This document shows, piece after piece, positions 24,801 through 33,670 of a stretch of DNA of 64,000 nt; positions within the stretch are counted from its first letter, which is position 1; the number at the start of each line of letters is the position of its first letter. Position numbers and translations under genes: made by a program. The notes beneath the pieces were generated by a model. It saw only the letters and a list, made by a program, of their open reading frames with translations. It had not been told where the DNA came from and made no database searches. Where the stretch lies: positions 224,293 to 288,292 of the forward strand of contig NW_023998564.1 of the NCBI RefSeq assembly GCF_014805625.2, read 5' to 3'. The stretch is from Glossina fuscipes. Lineage: Eukaryota; Arthropoda; Insecta; Diptera; Glossinidae.

Positions 24801-27800
24801 TTTCGATATATTTCCGTGATCATTGTATAGTGCGTAATTCCCGTATTAACAGCGAATGGGGCGAAGAAGAAATAAAGGACAATCAAAATGCTTTATCGAA
24901 TCCCATAAGACCAGGGGAGTTTTTTATGGTTTACATATTAGCATGCGAAGAGAAATTTCATATATCGATTAACAGCCGGCCATTTTGCACGTACCGATAT
25001 CGCGTTCCTTTGGAATTGTTGAGAGCTTTAGAAATAAAAGATCAGATCCAAGTTATTAAACAAATCGATCATCGTACAGTCTTTCCAAATCCTTGGCCAG
25101 CTATACATGCTTCAGATTACTTTAAAGCATTTAGTAATGATGTTCCTATACTATTTTGCCCTGGTCATGTTATTGTAATAACAGCACGTTGTTTTGGTAA
25201 CAAAAAAGGACAATTTATCATCAAATTCATGGACTCAGATACGAAAAGAGAAGAATTACATTTCAGTGTAAGATTCGATCAACAAACAGTGGTACGAAAT
25301 TCATTGAATAAAAACTTTGAGTATGTTTTTGAAATTAGACTTGGTTACATGAAATATATTTCAGCTTTTATACCATCATTTTTTAGATTTGGCCCGGAAG
25401 AGCGTCATGGTGGCTTTCCCTTCATTTTTAATCAACAATTTAAACTTGCCATAGCATTTACTGATAAAGAATTTTTAACAGCTTTAGATGGTTGCAATTT
25501 TTGTAGTTATGCCTATCGAACGCCGAATATATTACAAAACCTTGTGGGTTTCAAAATCACTTGCATTAACGGCTTGCGAATGCATGTGACCGGTGTTGAT
25601 CACGTGAAGTTAATTGATGCTCTCTGCACGGGTTTTGAGAAATATTCCCGAGTTGATTATGAATGTGCTTAATTAAATTTCTTGCCGTAATGTAAATAAA
25701 GTGCCTAATAAAGTGCTTTTCACTTACATTTCCTGGTGCTGTAACGTCATTACAAAAATAACAGCCCAAGTCTTCACCTTTAATACATCTCAGATTATCT
25801 ACTTGTACTTCTGTAGCTGAATCGCCGATTTTCTCCGCACGCTTTGTAGAACCATGGCGCTGAACTAAATAGCTATCAAAGCCTAGAGCAGCATTAATGA
25901 CTATCTGAAATAAAATATTACAAAAAGTTAAATATACAATTTTAAATTTTCCTTTCTTTGTAATTCAACTTCTAATTTGCCTGAACAATCTAATAGCTTT
26001 ATCTTTCACAACTAATAACGAAAGAAATACATGTGTCATGACCAGATACTTTCACATCGATCCGCTTGTCTCAAATGAAAAGAAAACGAAAGCTTGGTAT
26101 ATTTAAAGGGTATAACTCAACTTTAAACTAACCAACAAAAAAATGGAATCTTAAGATAAGTATCTCAAATTTAGTACAACTGATATGCTCTTATTTGGAA
26201 AATTCGCTTTTATTTAATCTTGAAAAACAACGACTAATTTTTTACAAGATTCCATTCAGTGCAAGAGATTTAAAAAAATTGAAAGATATTTACATACATT
26301 AATCGCGATTTTGTCTAAAGGGGGTTTCGAGTTGACCAAATGTATTGCTTAGCAACTAATGGCAAAATGATCCTATGTTTCAATATCGCACGATTGCCTC
26401 ATGCCTCTTCCAGAAGAATTAAATTTACAGTCGTTTCTACAAGCTATTTGCGAAGAACAAGGATTGCATGTCTAAGTTCGAATGGGATATTCAACAGTTA
26501 CCAAAAGCGAATATAACTATCCACCACCATCCAGTCGTCTATCCATTTTAATTCCATACAATATTATTTAGCTTAGCTTAGCGAAAGTTCTAAAAGACCC
26601 GCAAGTACCTTTTGATAAGCTGTTCCTAGTAGAGTTGGCAACCAGCGGCTTTCTCTAGAATCGGTTAGCAAAAAAAACGCATCATGCTGTTGAGCCAAAT
26701 CTTTCAATTTACTTAAATCTTTAATAGTTTGTTCCTTTAATCTTTCGCCAATTGGATGACCCGGCATAGGTATATTTAAAACATAACCTGAAGAATTCTT
26801 TAAGAAAATTTAATCAGAAATTCAATGTTATTTGCGTGCATATAAGAATAAGCGTCCAATTTGAGAATCATTTGTTGAATAATTGTTCAAGTATTTGTAT
26901 AAAAATTTGGCCATGTACGAGAGTAAGCATGTACATGGCCAAAAAATTAGATAATGCAAATTCTTATATCATGGCATATTTCTTAGTATATGTTACCACT
27001 GATGGATTAATTTCTTTAATACGTTCTGCTGCTATTGTAGACTTCATAATATTGTCTTTGCAAGCGTCTTGATGTGTGTACAAATACTGACGCACCGGAT
27101 TGGAAAAACTTACTTTACCACTGTCAACAAAAGTAATGCGTTTGAAACCCCATCCCTAAGAAAACTTCATTATTATCAAATGTATTCGATGTGTGAAACA
27201 GAATAATATGTACCAATAACGTTCGTGCCACGGCGCAACCTAAAGTGCCAGCCCCAAATAGCAAACATTTAGTCGTCGCCAATATATTCAGATTTAAGTC
27301 AGGTAGCAAGCGCCATTTCATTAATTTTAAATTTAGATTTACGGAATTTTCTGCCAAACTACAACATTACAAAATTAAAAGAACATTTTTTAATAAAACT
27401 AAATCGCAATTTATCTTACATGGTCGGATCCATGCTCGCTTTCATTGAGATCATACGTGGTTGAAGTTTCCGATTACGATTTAATTCCCAGCCGACGAAT
27501 TTCACATTTTCATTATTAAATTCCTTCAAATAATCATCAGCTTCAATACTTTGCTTAACTTGCCATATTTGGCTCTCATTCCAATTCATATCTCGATCGT
27601 AACGTACGCCAACAAATTGAAGTTTTTGTTGCAACAAAAAGGGACTGAAACAGAACGTTGAGAAAAAAAAAAAGAAAAACTAATATCATAAAAAATATTT
27701 GTTGGCAATGTTTTCGATTTTGATTACCATTTATATAATAAGAATGCTACATAAACACGCATCACCCACGATGGTTCCACATATTCACTATTGTCGGCAA

Positions 27801-28604
27801 AGCAAAAGTATAAATCTTTTATTCCACCCTCCGGCAAGCTTTTAAATTTATTCACGAATTCCTTGAGCGTAAAGCAATTTTTATTGTCTTTATTCACAGA
27901 GAGTATAAAAAAGTTTCCTGCGCATTCCGCACCCCTCATTGCAAAGGCTTCTTGTATTAGTGATCCTTTTTCTGGAATGTCTCTTAATTTTACGACGGGA
28001 TTCATCAACTTCAAAGTACTCGTTAAGGGACTAGGGAATCCAAACCAATAGTAATAATTATAATTTTTCAAATCCTGAAAAGTTAGAAAAACCTCATCAG
28101 TGAAACACTAATTCAACCGTGTAACATCATAATTGCTTACAGCAAAGGATAAAATAAAAAATCTAGCTAAACGACTGGGATCTTTTAAAATTGTATCAGT
28201 ACGAAACTCTTCCAGTAGCTTTGAACCTTCTTGCTGGAGTAGAGAAGTTTTATCTGTTTCCTTGAACTTTTCTAAAGTGTTTTTATTGTAAATTGTACCA
28301 TAAGCTTTAAAGCAAAATTTCGGTTCTTTAAAATTACTGTAAATATTTCCGTTAAATCAACATACGTAATTATTTTTATTAAATCAAACCAGCATTTCAC
28401 TTTAATTCACCTGTTAAAAGCAGTACAATCCACTTCCAATAAGCAGGACTTCGCCTGCCGAGGCGAATAGTAGCCGCAAATAGATTTAGGTTCGTCATTT
28501 AAACGATCGAAATCTATCTTAATTTCGGTTAACTTATGCCAAAATGAGGGGCTGACGAAAGATTGTAACGGAGCAAATTGTAGTAGAGGCCCTTCAGTTT
28601 CCAT
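21813..28604 (-). CDS. Atg7: Autophagy E1-like activating enzyme Atg7, ten exons
   Basis: Exons (minus strand): 28604-28411, 28336-28141, 28074-27728, 27644-27420, 27358-27214, 27155-26997, 26787-26609, 25904-25728, 22304-22017 and 21956-21813, about 684 residues (human 703). Atg7 activates Atg8 and Atg12 with ATP and passes them to Atg3 and Atg10. Landmarks: start [10 protein letters not shown], the ATP-binding GAGTLG in exon 5, [19 protein letters not shown] in exon 6, DSRESRWLP in exon 7, [17 protein letters not shown] in exon 8 with GCYFCNDV, and the catalytic cysteine in [10 protein letters not shown] in exon 9. All junctions keep frame except exon 6 to exon 7, where one base (or a tiny exon) is missing and the family's short linker before [12 protein letters not shown] is not found. 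Exon 10 is read to the first stop; a further 3' exon is possible. Confidence 0.93.
24547..25672 (+). CDS. Tandem-repeat galectin nested in Atg7 intron 8
   Basis: Exons are 24547-24638 and 24736-25672, joined in frame, giving 342 residues with two galectin carbohydrate-recognition domains (about 30-145 and 175-330). Domain 1 has [14 protein letters not shown], the family's N...WG-E-E signature, but the HFNPR strand reads RFSIYFR, so the usual His, Asn and Arg contacts are gone. Domain 2 has LHFSVRF, keeping His and Arg, then VVRNS, but lacks the tryptophan signature. Classical beta-galactoside binding is therefore doubtful for both domains. There is no signal peptide, as expected for galectins. 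It is on the opposite strand to Atg7 and stops 56 bases from Atg7 exon 8. The frame is fully open and I take it as functional. Confidence 0.87.
26846..26960 (+). repeat. Repeat family C with 13-bp hairpin, in Atg7 intron 6
   Basis: Contains 'agaataagcgtccaatttga' and 'atttgtataaaaatt', shared with 42870-42960 and 48020-48135. Positions 906-918 and 931-943 of the 26 kb block form a perfect inverted repeat (tttggccatgtac) around a 12-base loop. It looks like a small MITE-type insertion. Confidence 0.6.
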
Positions 28605-29257
28605 TAGTTTCAATATCACCAATATTCCAGCTACAATGGTCTAATAAAATGTACGTTTGTTTAATATTTTTCTATATGCTCTTTGTATTTTTTCTTCTTC
28701 TTCTTCTTCTGCGAGTCAGACAATCAACAACAGATGATTTATTGAGTTGAATAAGCGCAAATGTAAATATATATATATGTGACGTTCGCCACATACACTA
28801 CAACTTTTTAATCATTTCAAAAGCATTCGTATTAAGAATTCATTTATTATTTCATTCTATTTATGTAGATTCAGGATTAAGTTGACTTGCAATCGTAAAC
28901 AACCGATAAAACAAAAATATCACGAAATTCACGCAAAAAAAGATGTTAAGACGAAGAAAGTACTTTTTGAAATCATATGCAATACCATATGTCAACGAGT
29001 AAAAACAGAGTTGTTAACATATATGAAAAGTTATATTAGGTATTATTTTATCATTTCAATATATATAATACATAATATATATGACAGATGGAATACATAC
29101 TGGATGCCTAGTGTGGAAAGCCCGTCATTACGTATGGTATGGTATGGAGGCACAGTACTTTCTAAAAATGCTAGGAATTCCTTCTTACCGACGAGATTAA
29201 TCAGTTCCAGGAGTCATTGACAGTGCATAAGTATATTATAAGACGCTTAATTGTCTC
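28605..29257. other. 5' flank of Atg7 with (TTC)n tract
   Basis: A TTC run lies at about 28691-28710. The Atg7 promoter should be in this interval. No coding segment is recognised. Confidence 0.5.
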
Positions 29258-29411
29258 AGAAAGTATATTGTACGACCAGAAAGTATACTGTACGACCAGA
29301 AAAGTATAGCATACGACCAGAAAAGTATACTGTACGACCAGAAAAGTATATTATACGACCAGAAAGTATACTGTACGACCAAAAAAGTATATTGTACGAC
29401 CAGAAAGTATA
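29258..29411 (+). repeat. Minisatellite, about seven 20-21 base units
   Basis: Head-to-tail copies of a unit close to 'agtatactgtacgaccag' plus two to five A residues. Units vary at the 'actg/attg/agca/atta' position and in the length of the A run. The long frames on both strands across it (Tyr/Trp/Ser-rich) are products of the repeat, not genes. Confidence 0.92.
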
Positions 29412-29509
29412 CAGATATACAGCATATCTCCATATGATGATTTGGTTGGTTATTGTTACAAGTGATGGCTCAAAGAAACTTTGAACTTGAGACTTATAGG
29501 GCAGCATAA

Positions 29510-29943
29510 CAGCTTGCTGCCCAAGCTATTGGGTATTTGACGGGCAAACCAGGTGTGTGTTTAGTAGTTTCTGGCCTTGGTTTATTGCATGTTATTGGTA
29601 AGTTTACGACACCTCAGGTTTAGAGTTGATATTGTAAAAATTGTTGTATAATAATTCAGATGAAGTACGTATTAATCATAACCTAATTAAGCCATACAAT
29701 GTTGCTGATATTAAACCTTTTGTTGAGCAATTGTTCGAAGAAATGAACGCGGTGAATTTTCACTTTCACAACCACCGACCGTGGTGGCACCAATTAAAAA
29801 TGTCAGCAAAATCGTGAAATGTTTCTTTCTTTAGCAATGGATACAATGGTCACCTCCTTTGAATTACTACATTGTCTTTCATCATTTATATCAATTAATA
29901 TCCAAGGACGCTGTAATCGTTAGCGAAGGAGCAAAAACAATGG
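29510..29943 (+). pseudogene. HACL1: 2-hydroxyacyl-CoA lyase (HACL1) gene fragment, broken
   Basis: First piece, 29510-29597, reads [20 protein letters not shown] then LGLLHVIG and ends at a GGTAAG donor. It has an in-frame TAA immediately upstream. Second piece, from an acceptor at 29658-29659, has INHNLIKPYNV, a PWWHQLK block, then after two frame changes NYYIVFHHLYQLISKDAV and IVSEGAKTMG. These are separate conserved regions of the peroxisomal thiamine-dependent lyase that splits 2-hydroxyacyl-CoA in fatty-acid alpha-oxidation. The large region that normally lies between them is absent. Retained splice sites show it derives from genomic, not mRNA, sequence. Confidence 0.85.
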
Positions 29944-30296
29944 GATAAAGTTGACTTTTTCGAAAATATGATAAAATTTTAAATAAAGACTTAGGTAGCT
30001 GCAGAAGCCTACATCTGAAAAGAGCCTTTTTCCCTCTTGCTCGAAATCGAGTCTCCGAAACTGGTGTGTCTTGAGTTAAAGTCTCCATCTAGTACTACAA
30101 ATCGGTGACGAATTACTGTTTTTGACAGAAATGTTACCATAACACTCTTTAAGCTAATATTAATTTTTTGAACAGGACCTTTTCCTATTCAAAAGCAATA
30201 TAATTAACGCATAAACGTAGAATTTTTACCACAACAAAGGCGCAGTCACTCAAACCATTGTAACTCACAAATAGATGGCCAAAATGGCATGGAACT

Positions 30297-30485
30297 GTGA
30301 CCGGTGTTACGTCATACGATCCAGTATTTAGTAATGTAATTGATTATGATGGACCATCAATAGAAGCGCAGGCGGTACTGATGGAGGAGTATCGGCACCT
30401 CAAAGCCGAAGTGGAAGCCTTGAGACGGCAAATGCAGAATATCAAAGACGCGAAGCCGTTGGATAAAAATTTTTCTTCATTCTAA
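30297..30485 (+). other. Unassigned coding-like exon with coiled-coil end
   Basis: Open frame of 62 codons in which the last two thirds (IEAQAVLMEEYRHLKAEVEA onward) are charged and heptad-like. Composition and codon use look like real protein, unlike the AT-rich shadows around it. I do not recognise the family. Frame is open further upstream only in part, so it is likely a 3' exon or fragment. Confidence 0.45.
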
Positions 30486-31264
30486 GGCAATTATGTTATT
30501 ATATATGTATATTATTATATATGTATATTCATAAATTGATGATTTACTTTCTTCTGTTTTAGTTTGGATTGAAAAGGAACAATGCGCTGCCGCCTACCGC
30601 CTCATATATATGAAAATTCTCTGAAAATTCCCATTTATATAGATTTCTATACATTTTTCATTTTGACCCTAACGGATTTATTAAACACTTATCTACGGTG
30701 ATATCGATATATTTCATTCTTAAAAAAATAATGTTCATTCTACGGGTAATTCTAACTTGTTGCATTATATAAAAAACCTTTCGGTATTTTACTTACCTAG
30801 TTTTTAAAAATTTGTTAACTTTTATATAAGAGTTATGAATGTGTTCCAACTAATTTGGAACATAAACATAACAATGCTTAAGAATTAAATGGCTTAGAGA
30901 AGCACCGAATGATCCTTGACGGAGGGCTCTTAAATTATTTGTTAGAAATTAACATAATAGCGAGGATCCCTTTATGTAGAAAAGGCAAACAAGTGTCTTT
31001 GAAATATGTATTGTAAAAAACATTCAAATATATGAAAAGGAGCAAGGAGTATGTACAGCATATTACATTTATATAAATTATTGTATATATATTTGTTAAT
31101 TAAATATTAATAAAAATGGTTGAAATATATACACACTATAAAAAAAAAATAGAAGTACGATATTGGAAACTGCGGTAAAAATGCTAAAAACTACTTAGTG
31201 TCCTAAAAGCCTTCCTGTCGGGATCTAATTTGCCCTTTACTTTGTCTGTGAATCTCTGTAGTAT
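30486..31264. other. No gene seen
   Basis: AT-rich with a repeated 'attattatatatgtat' motif at about 30495-30527. No coding segment recognised. Confidence 0.5.
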
Positions 31265-31610
31265 CTATTTAATTAAGGGTCCAATTTTAAGCCGCGCCAT
31301 GTAACGATTATAGGTGCCAATAGTGAACGTAGAATCTGATATAAACTGCAAATCCGGGCTCGGATAAACGTTTTTAGTCCACTTAGGTAAGGCTTTATTA
31401 TAAAGTCCTTCAATGTATTGTTGAAGCGTTGTAGATTTTCCAAGGAGTTCATTGAACGGCCGGTATACTTCGATAAGCAATTAAACAAATAACCAAATCT
31501 AGTATTAAGTTTTTGAAATACATCAGAGTTTCTTAAATTTGACAAAGTGGTGTGGTCATAAGCAGGACAGGCAGCTTTACCTGCTAAAACCTATGAAATT
31601 ATAAGGTTAT
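31265..31610 (-). pseudogene. Histidine acid phosphatase, C-terminal half, frameshifted
   Basis: From an acceptor near 31600 the minus strand reads AGKAACPAYDHTTL, then RFGYLFNCLSKYTGRSMNSL, which is the middle of insect histidine acid phosphatases. Around 31400-31430 the family reading shifts frame into YIEGLYNKALPKWTKNVYP and then MARLKIGPLIK, the end of the catalytic domain. The switch means one or a few bases were lost. The N-terminal part of the same gene lies 2 kb away at 33478-33670 in the same orientation. Confidence 0.8.
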
Positions 31611-31630
31611 TGTTCGTCTAAGTATTCTAG

Positions 31631-31799
31631 CCATAAATTTACTAAATCCATATACTCGGGCATCGTATGCACAAAACAGTGATCGTCACCACTATGAGAC
31701 CCGTGAAGAACGTGTTGTTCTAATCGATAATGGTAAAGCATTTGGTAATCCTAGTAAAGATCATTTGGACAGATTAGCTCCCCTTTATCAGTGCTGTTT
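31631..31799 (+). pseudogene. FAM20-type secretory kinase exon, isolated
   Basis: Reads NSDRHHYETREERVVLIDNG then KAFGNPSKDHLDRLAPLYQC, with a TTTGTAAGT donor at 31800. This matches the metal-binding heart of FAM20 Golgi kinases: (G)N-x-DRHHYE, the DNG (DFG-like) motif and PL-x-QCC. An acceptor-like 'ttctag' precedes it at 31630. No neighbouring FAM20 exon was found, so it is an isolated exon. It lies on the opposite strand to the phosphatase pieces on either side. Confidence 0.78.
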
Positions 31800-31959
31800 G
31801 TAAGTATTTATCCGAGGCGCTGCATTTCGTTAATGTATTTTCTTAAAGGAAAGTTTTGTCAAATAATAGATTACGTGGATTACGTTCCACCATTAAATAT
31901 CTTGCATCACCCTACAGTTACTTAGGTAATGCCGTTTTCAAGAAATAAGGTTGTATGGG

Positions 31960-32090
31960 AAGTGGACTCAAAAGTGGCACGATTCGAACCATTTTTAATA
32001 GCGTTCGTCCTTGGGTCAACATACGTCATTCTGCTAGATTTCATCGAAAACTTTCAAAAATTGCGACCTGTAGGGTAAACGCAAATTTAC
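31960..32090 (-). repeat. Repeat family B, reverse orientation
   Basis: Read on the minus strand it contains 'gttgacccaaggacgaacgc', 'tattaaaaatggttcgaatc' and 'gtgccacttttgagtcc', the family B core. Confidence 0.6.
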
Positions 32091-32171
32091 GTGGACAGTT
32101 ATCTAAAAGACAAACAGGGTTAGACTAATTCAGATTATGATTTTGAATCAACAAAGCGATCATCTGAAAAT

Positions 32172-32217
32172 GGCAAAGTGGTAATATAAAAATAAAAAAT
32201 AACATCAATTTTAACAT
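32172..32217 (-). pseudogene. ND4: Mitochondrial ND4, 5' end only (numt)
   Basis: Begins at ATG 32217-32215, overlapping the ND4L stop, and reads MLKLMLFFIFMLPLCHF in the insect mitochondrial code. Similarity to ND4 then ends. Confidence 0.8.
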
Positions 32218-32507
32218 TATAATATATTAAATCTTTGAAAATAATCATTTCCATGTGTACGAATTGTAGAAACTAAAATTGATAATCCTAATGTTCCTTC
32301 ACAAAGTCTAAATGTTAAAAATATCATTCTAAAAAATTTTTCATATTCAATTATATTTAAATATAAAAATAATAAAAAAAATAATCTTAAAACCAAATAT
32401 TCTAATCTCAATAATATTGATAATAAATGTTTTCGATTAGAGATAAAAATAAAAGTTCCTTTTAAAAATAATAATCTAGGAAAAATTCAATATAAATTAA
32501 TAATCAT
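32217..32507 (-). pseudogene. ND4L: Mitochondrial ND4L, full-length copy in numt
   Basis: 96 residues plus TAA, the usual insect length. With AGA read as Ser and ATA as Met it gives a normal multi-pass ND4L, ending [17 protein letters not shown]. Under the nuclear code the reading is altered and it should not make ND4L. It would belong to complex I if it were in the organelle. Confidence 0.9.
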
Positions 32508-32509
32508 TA

Positions 32510-32573
32510 GTTTTAATAGTTTAATGAAAACCTTGGTTTTGTAAACCAAAATTAAATTATAAATTTTTAAAAC
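32510..32573 (+). tRNA. trnT: Mitochondrial tRNA-Thr (TGT) in numt
   Basis: 64 bases with a perfect 7-base acceptor stem (gttttaa with ttaaaac) and an anticodon arm ttggttttgtaaaccaa showing anticodon TGT. Position after ND4L is native for insects. Not expected to be transcribed in the nucleus. Confidence 0.88.
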
Positions 32574-32574
32574 A

Positions 32575-32640
32575 TCAAGAAAAAAGAAATTCTTTATCAT
32601 TAATCTCCAAAATTAATATTTTTATTAAACTACTTCTTGA
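32575..32640 (-). tRNA. trnP: Mitochondrial tRNA-Pro (TGG) in numt
   Basis: 66 bases with acceptor stem tcaagaa/ttcttga and anticodon TGG in 'attttggagat' on the minus strand. Adjacent to tRNA-Thr on the opposite strand, as in insect mitochondria. Confidence 0.88.
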
Positions 32641-32644
32641 AATT

Positions 32645-32763
32645 ATTCTATGAATTCTTTATTCTATCATATTAATATTTAATTTTATTTTTATAAATAT
32701 AAAACATCCATTAGCAATAGGATTAATTTTACTAATTCAAACTACATTAATCTCTTTAACCAC
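32645..32763 (+). pseudogene. ND6: Mitochondrial ND6, 5' portion (numt)
   Basis: In the insect mitochondrial code it reads from ILWILYSIML through FMNMKHPLAMGLILLIQTT, the ND6 N-terminus, and is cut off after about 40 codons at the junction with nuclear DNA. Confidence 0.85.
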
Positions 32764-33477
32764 TTAAAATTTTCTTGTAATTCTCAATTTCCATCAATAA
32801 CGTTTCTATCTTTCTTTCTTGCTTCTCTTGTAATTTCAAGCGTTGCTCTTGTTCAGGTGTTAATGCCACCGAAATTTTCTCCTCATATTCAGCTATTGCC
32901 TCCTCATATTCCAATTTTAACGCATGCGTACTTTTAGTTGCTTCCATGCATTTTTCCTCGGCGTTAAGAAGACCTTCACGAGTTTGAATATTTTCACGTC
33001 TCATTTCCATTATTACTTTTAAAACATGTTTGATTACAGCGCGTGCTTCAAGCAAACTGTGTGCAGCATCACTCAGACTTCGTATTATCGCATCGATATC
33101 GTTGACACATACTTTTTGCTGGAGGTCAGCAATTTGATTATCACGCATTTCTTGTACACCACGCAAATTATTCAATTCATCATCGATACCAATCTCATTA
33201 TCACATTCCAATCGCCTATTAATAATGCTACGATCATCCTTTAAGCGTACGTTCAGCTTCGATTAGTGATACTATGACTTCCAGTTCGCGCTCTACACAA
33301 GCAATAATCTCAGCCACCTTGGTAGAAGAAATATTACACTCTCTAGCAGAGTGGAAATGTTGACGTTGACTCTGAGCTACCTTCTGCGTAAAAAAGTGAA
33401 CAGTGTCCTGAATATTTTTCATAATGCGCCTTTGTTCCTTACCTTTTGTTGATAGCCAACGCTTCCTCGCACTTGCG
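32756..33477 (-). pseudogene. KIF4-type chromokinesin coiled-coil fragment, frameshifted
   Basis: Reads RKCEEALAINKR, then in a second frame VERELEVIVSLIEAERTLK, then in a third frame DDRSIINRRLE, RDNQIADLQQKV and a long coiled coil ending in KKILSG and a TAA at 32758-32756. These follow the same order as the KIF4/Klp3A stalk (R-K-x-E-E-A-x-x-x-NKR, ELEVMVS-x-EEA, QIADLQQKL). Two frame breaks lie at about 33437 and 33235. The motor domain and the cysteine-rich tail are absent. The stop codon falls inside the adjoining mitochondrial DNA. Upstream it is joined directly to acid phosphatase sequence. Confidence 0.85.
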
Positions 33478-33670
33478 TTGCACTGGTATTGGTTGCCAAT
33501 TTACATCAGGATTCCAAACATCGCTCGCGTCCGGCTGATAGAGACCGGCTAGATTACATAAGGAGCTCATTAGAGTGCGACCCACGTCAATTGAACGTAC
33601 AAAAATTTCATCTTCACTGTAAATTTCACTCAAGAGTTTATTATAACGTTTCCGTAACCACCAATATTAA
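33478..33670 (-). pseudogene. Histidine acid phosphatase, N-terminal-side fragment
   Basis: Reads WLRKRYNKLLSEIYSEDEIF then VRSIDVGRTLMSSLCNLAGL and WNPDVNWQPIPVQ. This matches the R-S-T-D-x-DRT-x-MSA block and the W-x-PIPV block of histidine acid phosphatases, upstream in the protein of the fragment at 31265-31610. The usual VRSTDVDR is VRSIDVGR here, so two conserved residues differ. The N-terminal RHG motif exon is not seen. At 33478/33477 the frame runs straight into chromokinesin sequence. Confidence 0.82.

Larger units (their letters stand above)
32172..32763. other. Nuclear insertion of mitochondrial DNA (numt)
   Basis: About 590 bases of fly mitochondrial DNA in native order: start of ND4 (minus), complete ND4L (minus), tRNA-Thr (+), tRNA-Pro (minus) and the first 40 codons of ND6 (+). 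Nuclear sequence resumes on both sides. The right end abuts the chromokinesin fragment. Reading frames and tRNA stems are undamaged, which points to a recent insertion or, less likely, an assembly join. Confidence 0.95.

Noticed and set aside
29258..29411. CRISPR array
   Set aside because: Regular repeats but no unique spacers, and the host is an animal nuclear genome.
29236..29507. Long Tyr/Trp/Ser-rich open frames on both strands
   Set aside because: They are translations of the 20-21 base minisatellite and have no independent coding support.
32172..32763. Mitochondrial contamination of the assembly
   Set aside because: Both ends continue directly into nuclear-type sequence and the right end is joined mid-frame to a gene fragment. 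An assembly join cannot be excluded without reads, but a nuclear insertion is simpler.
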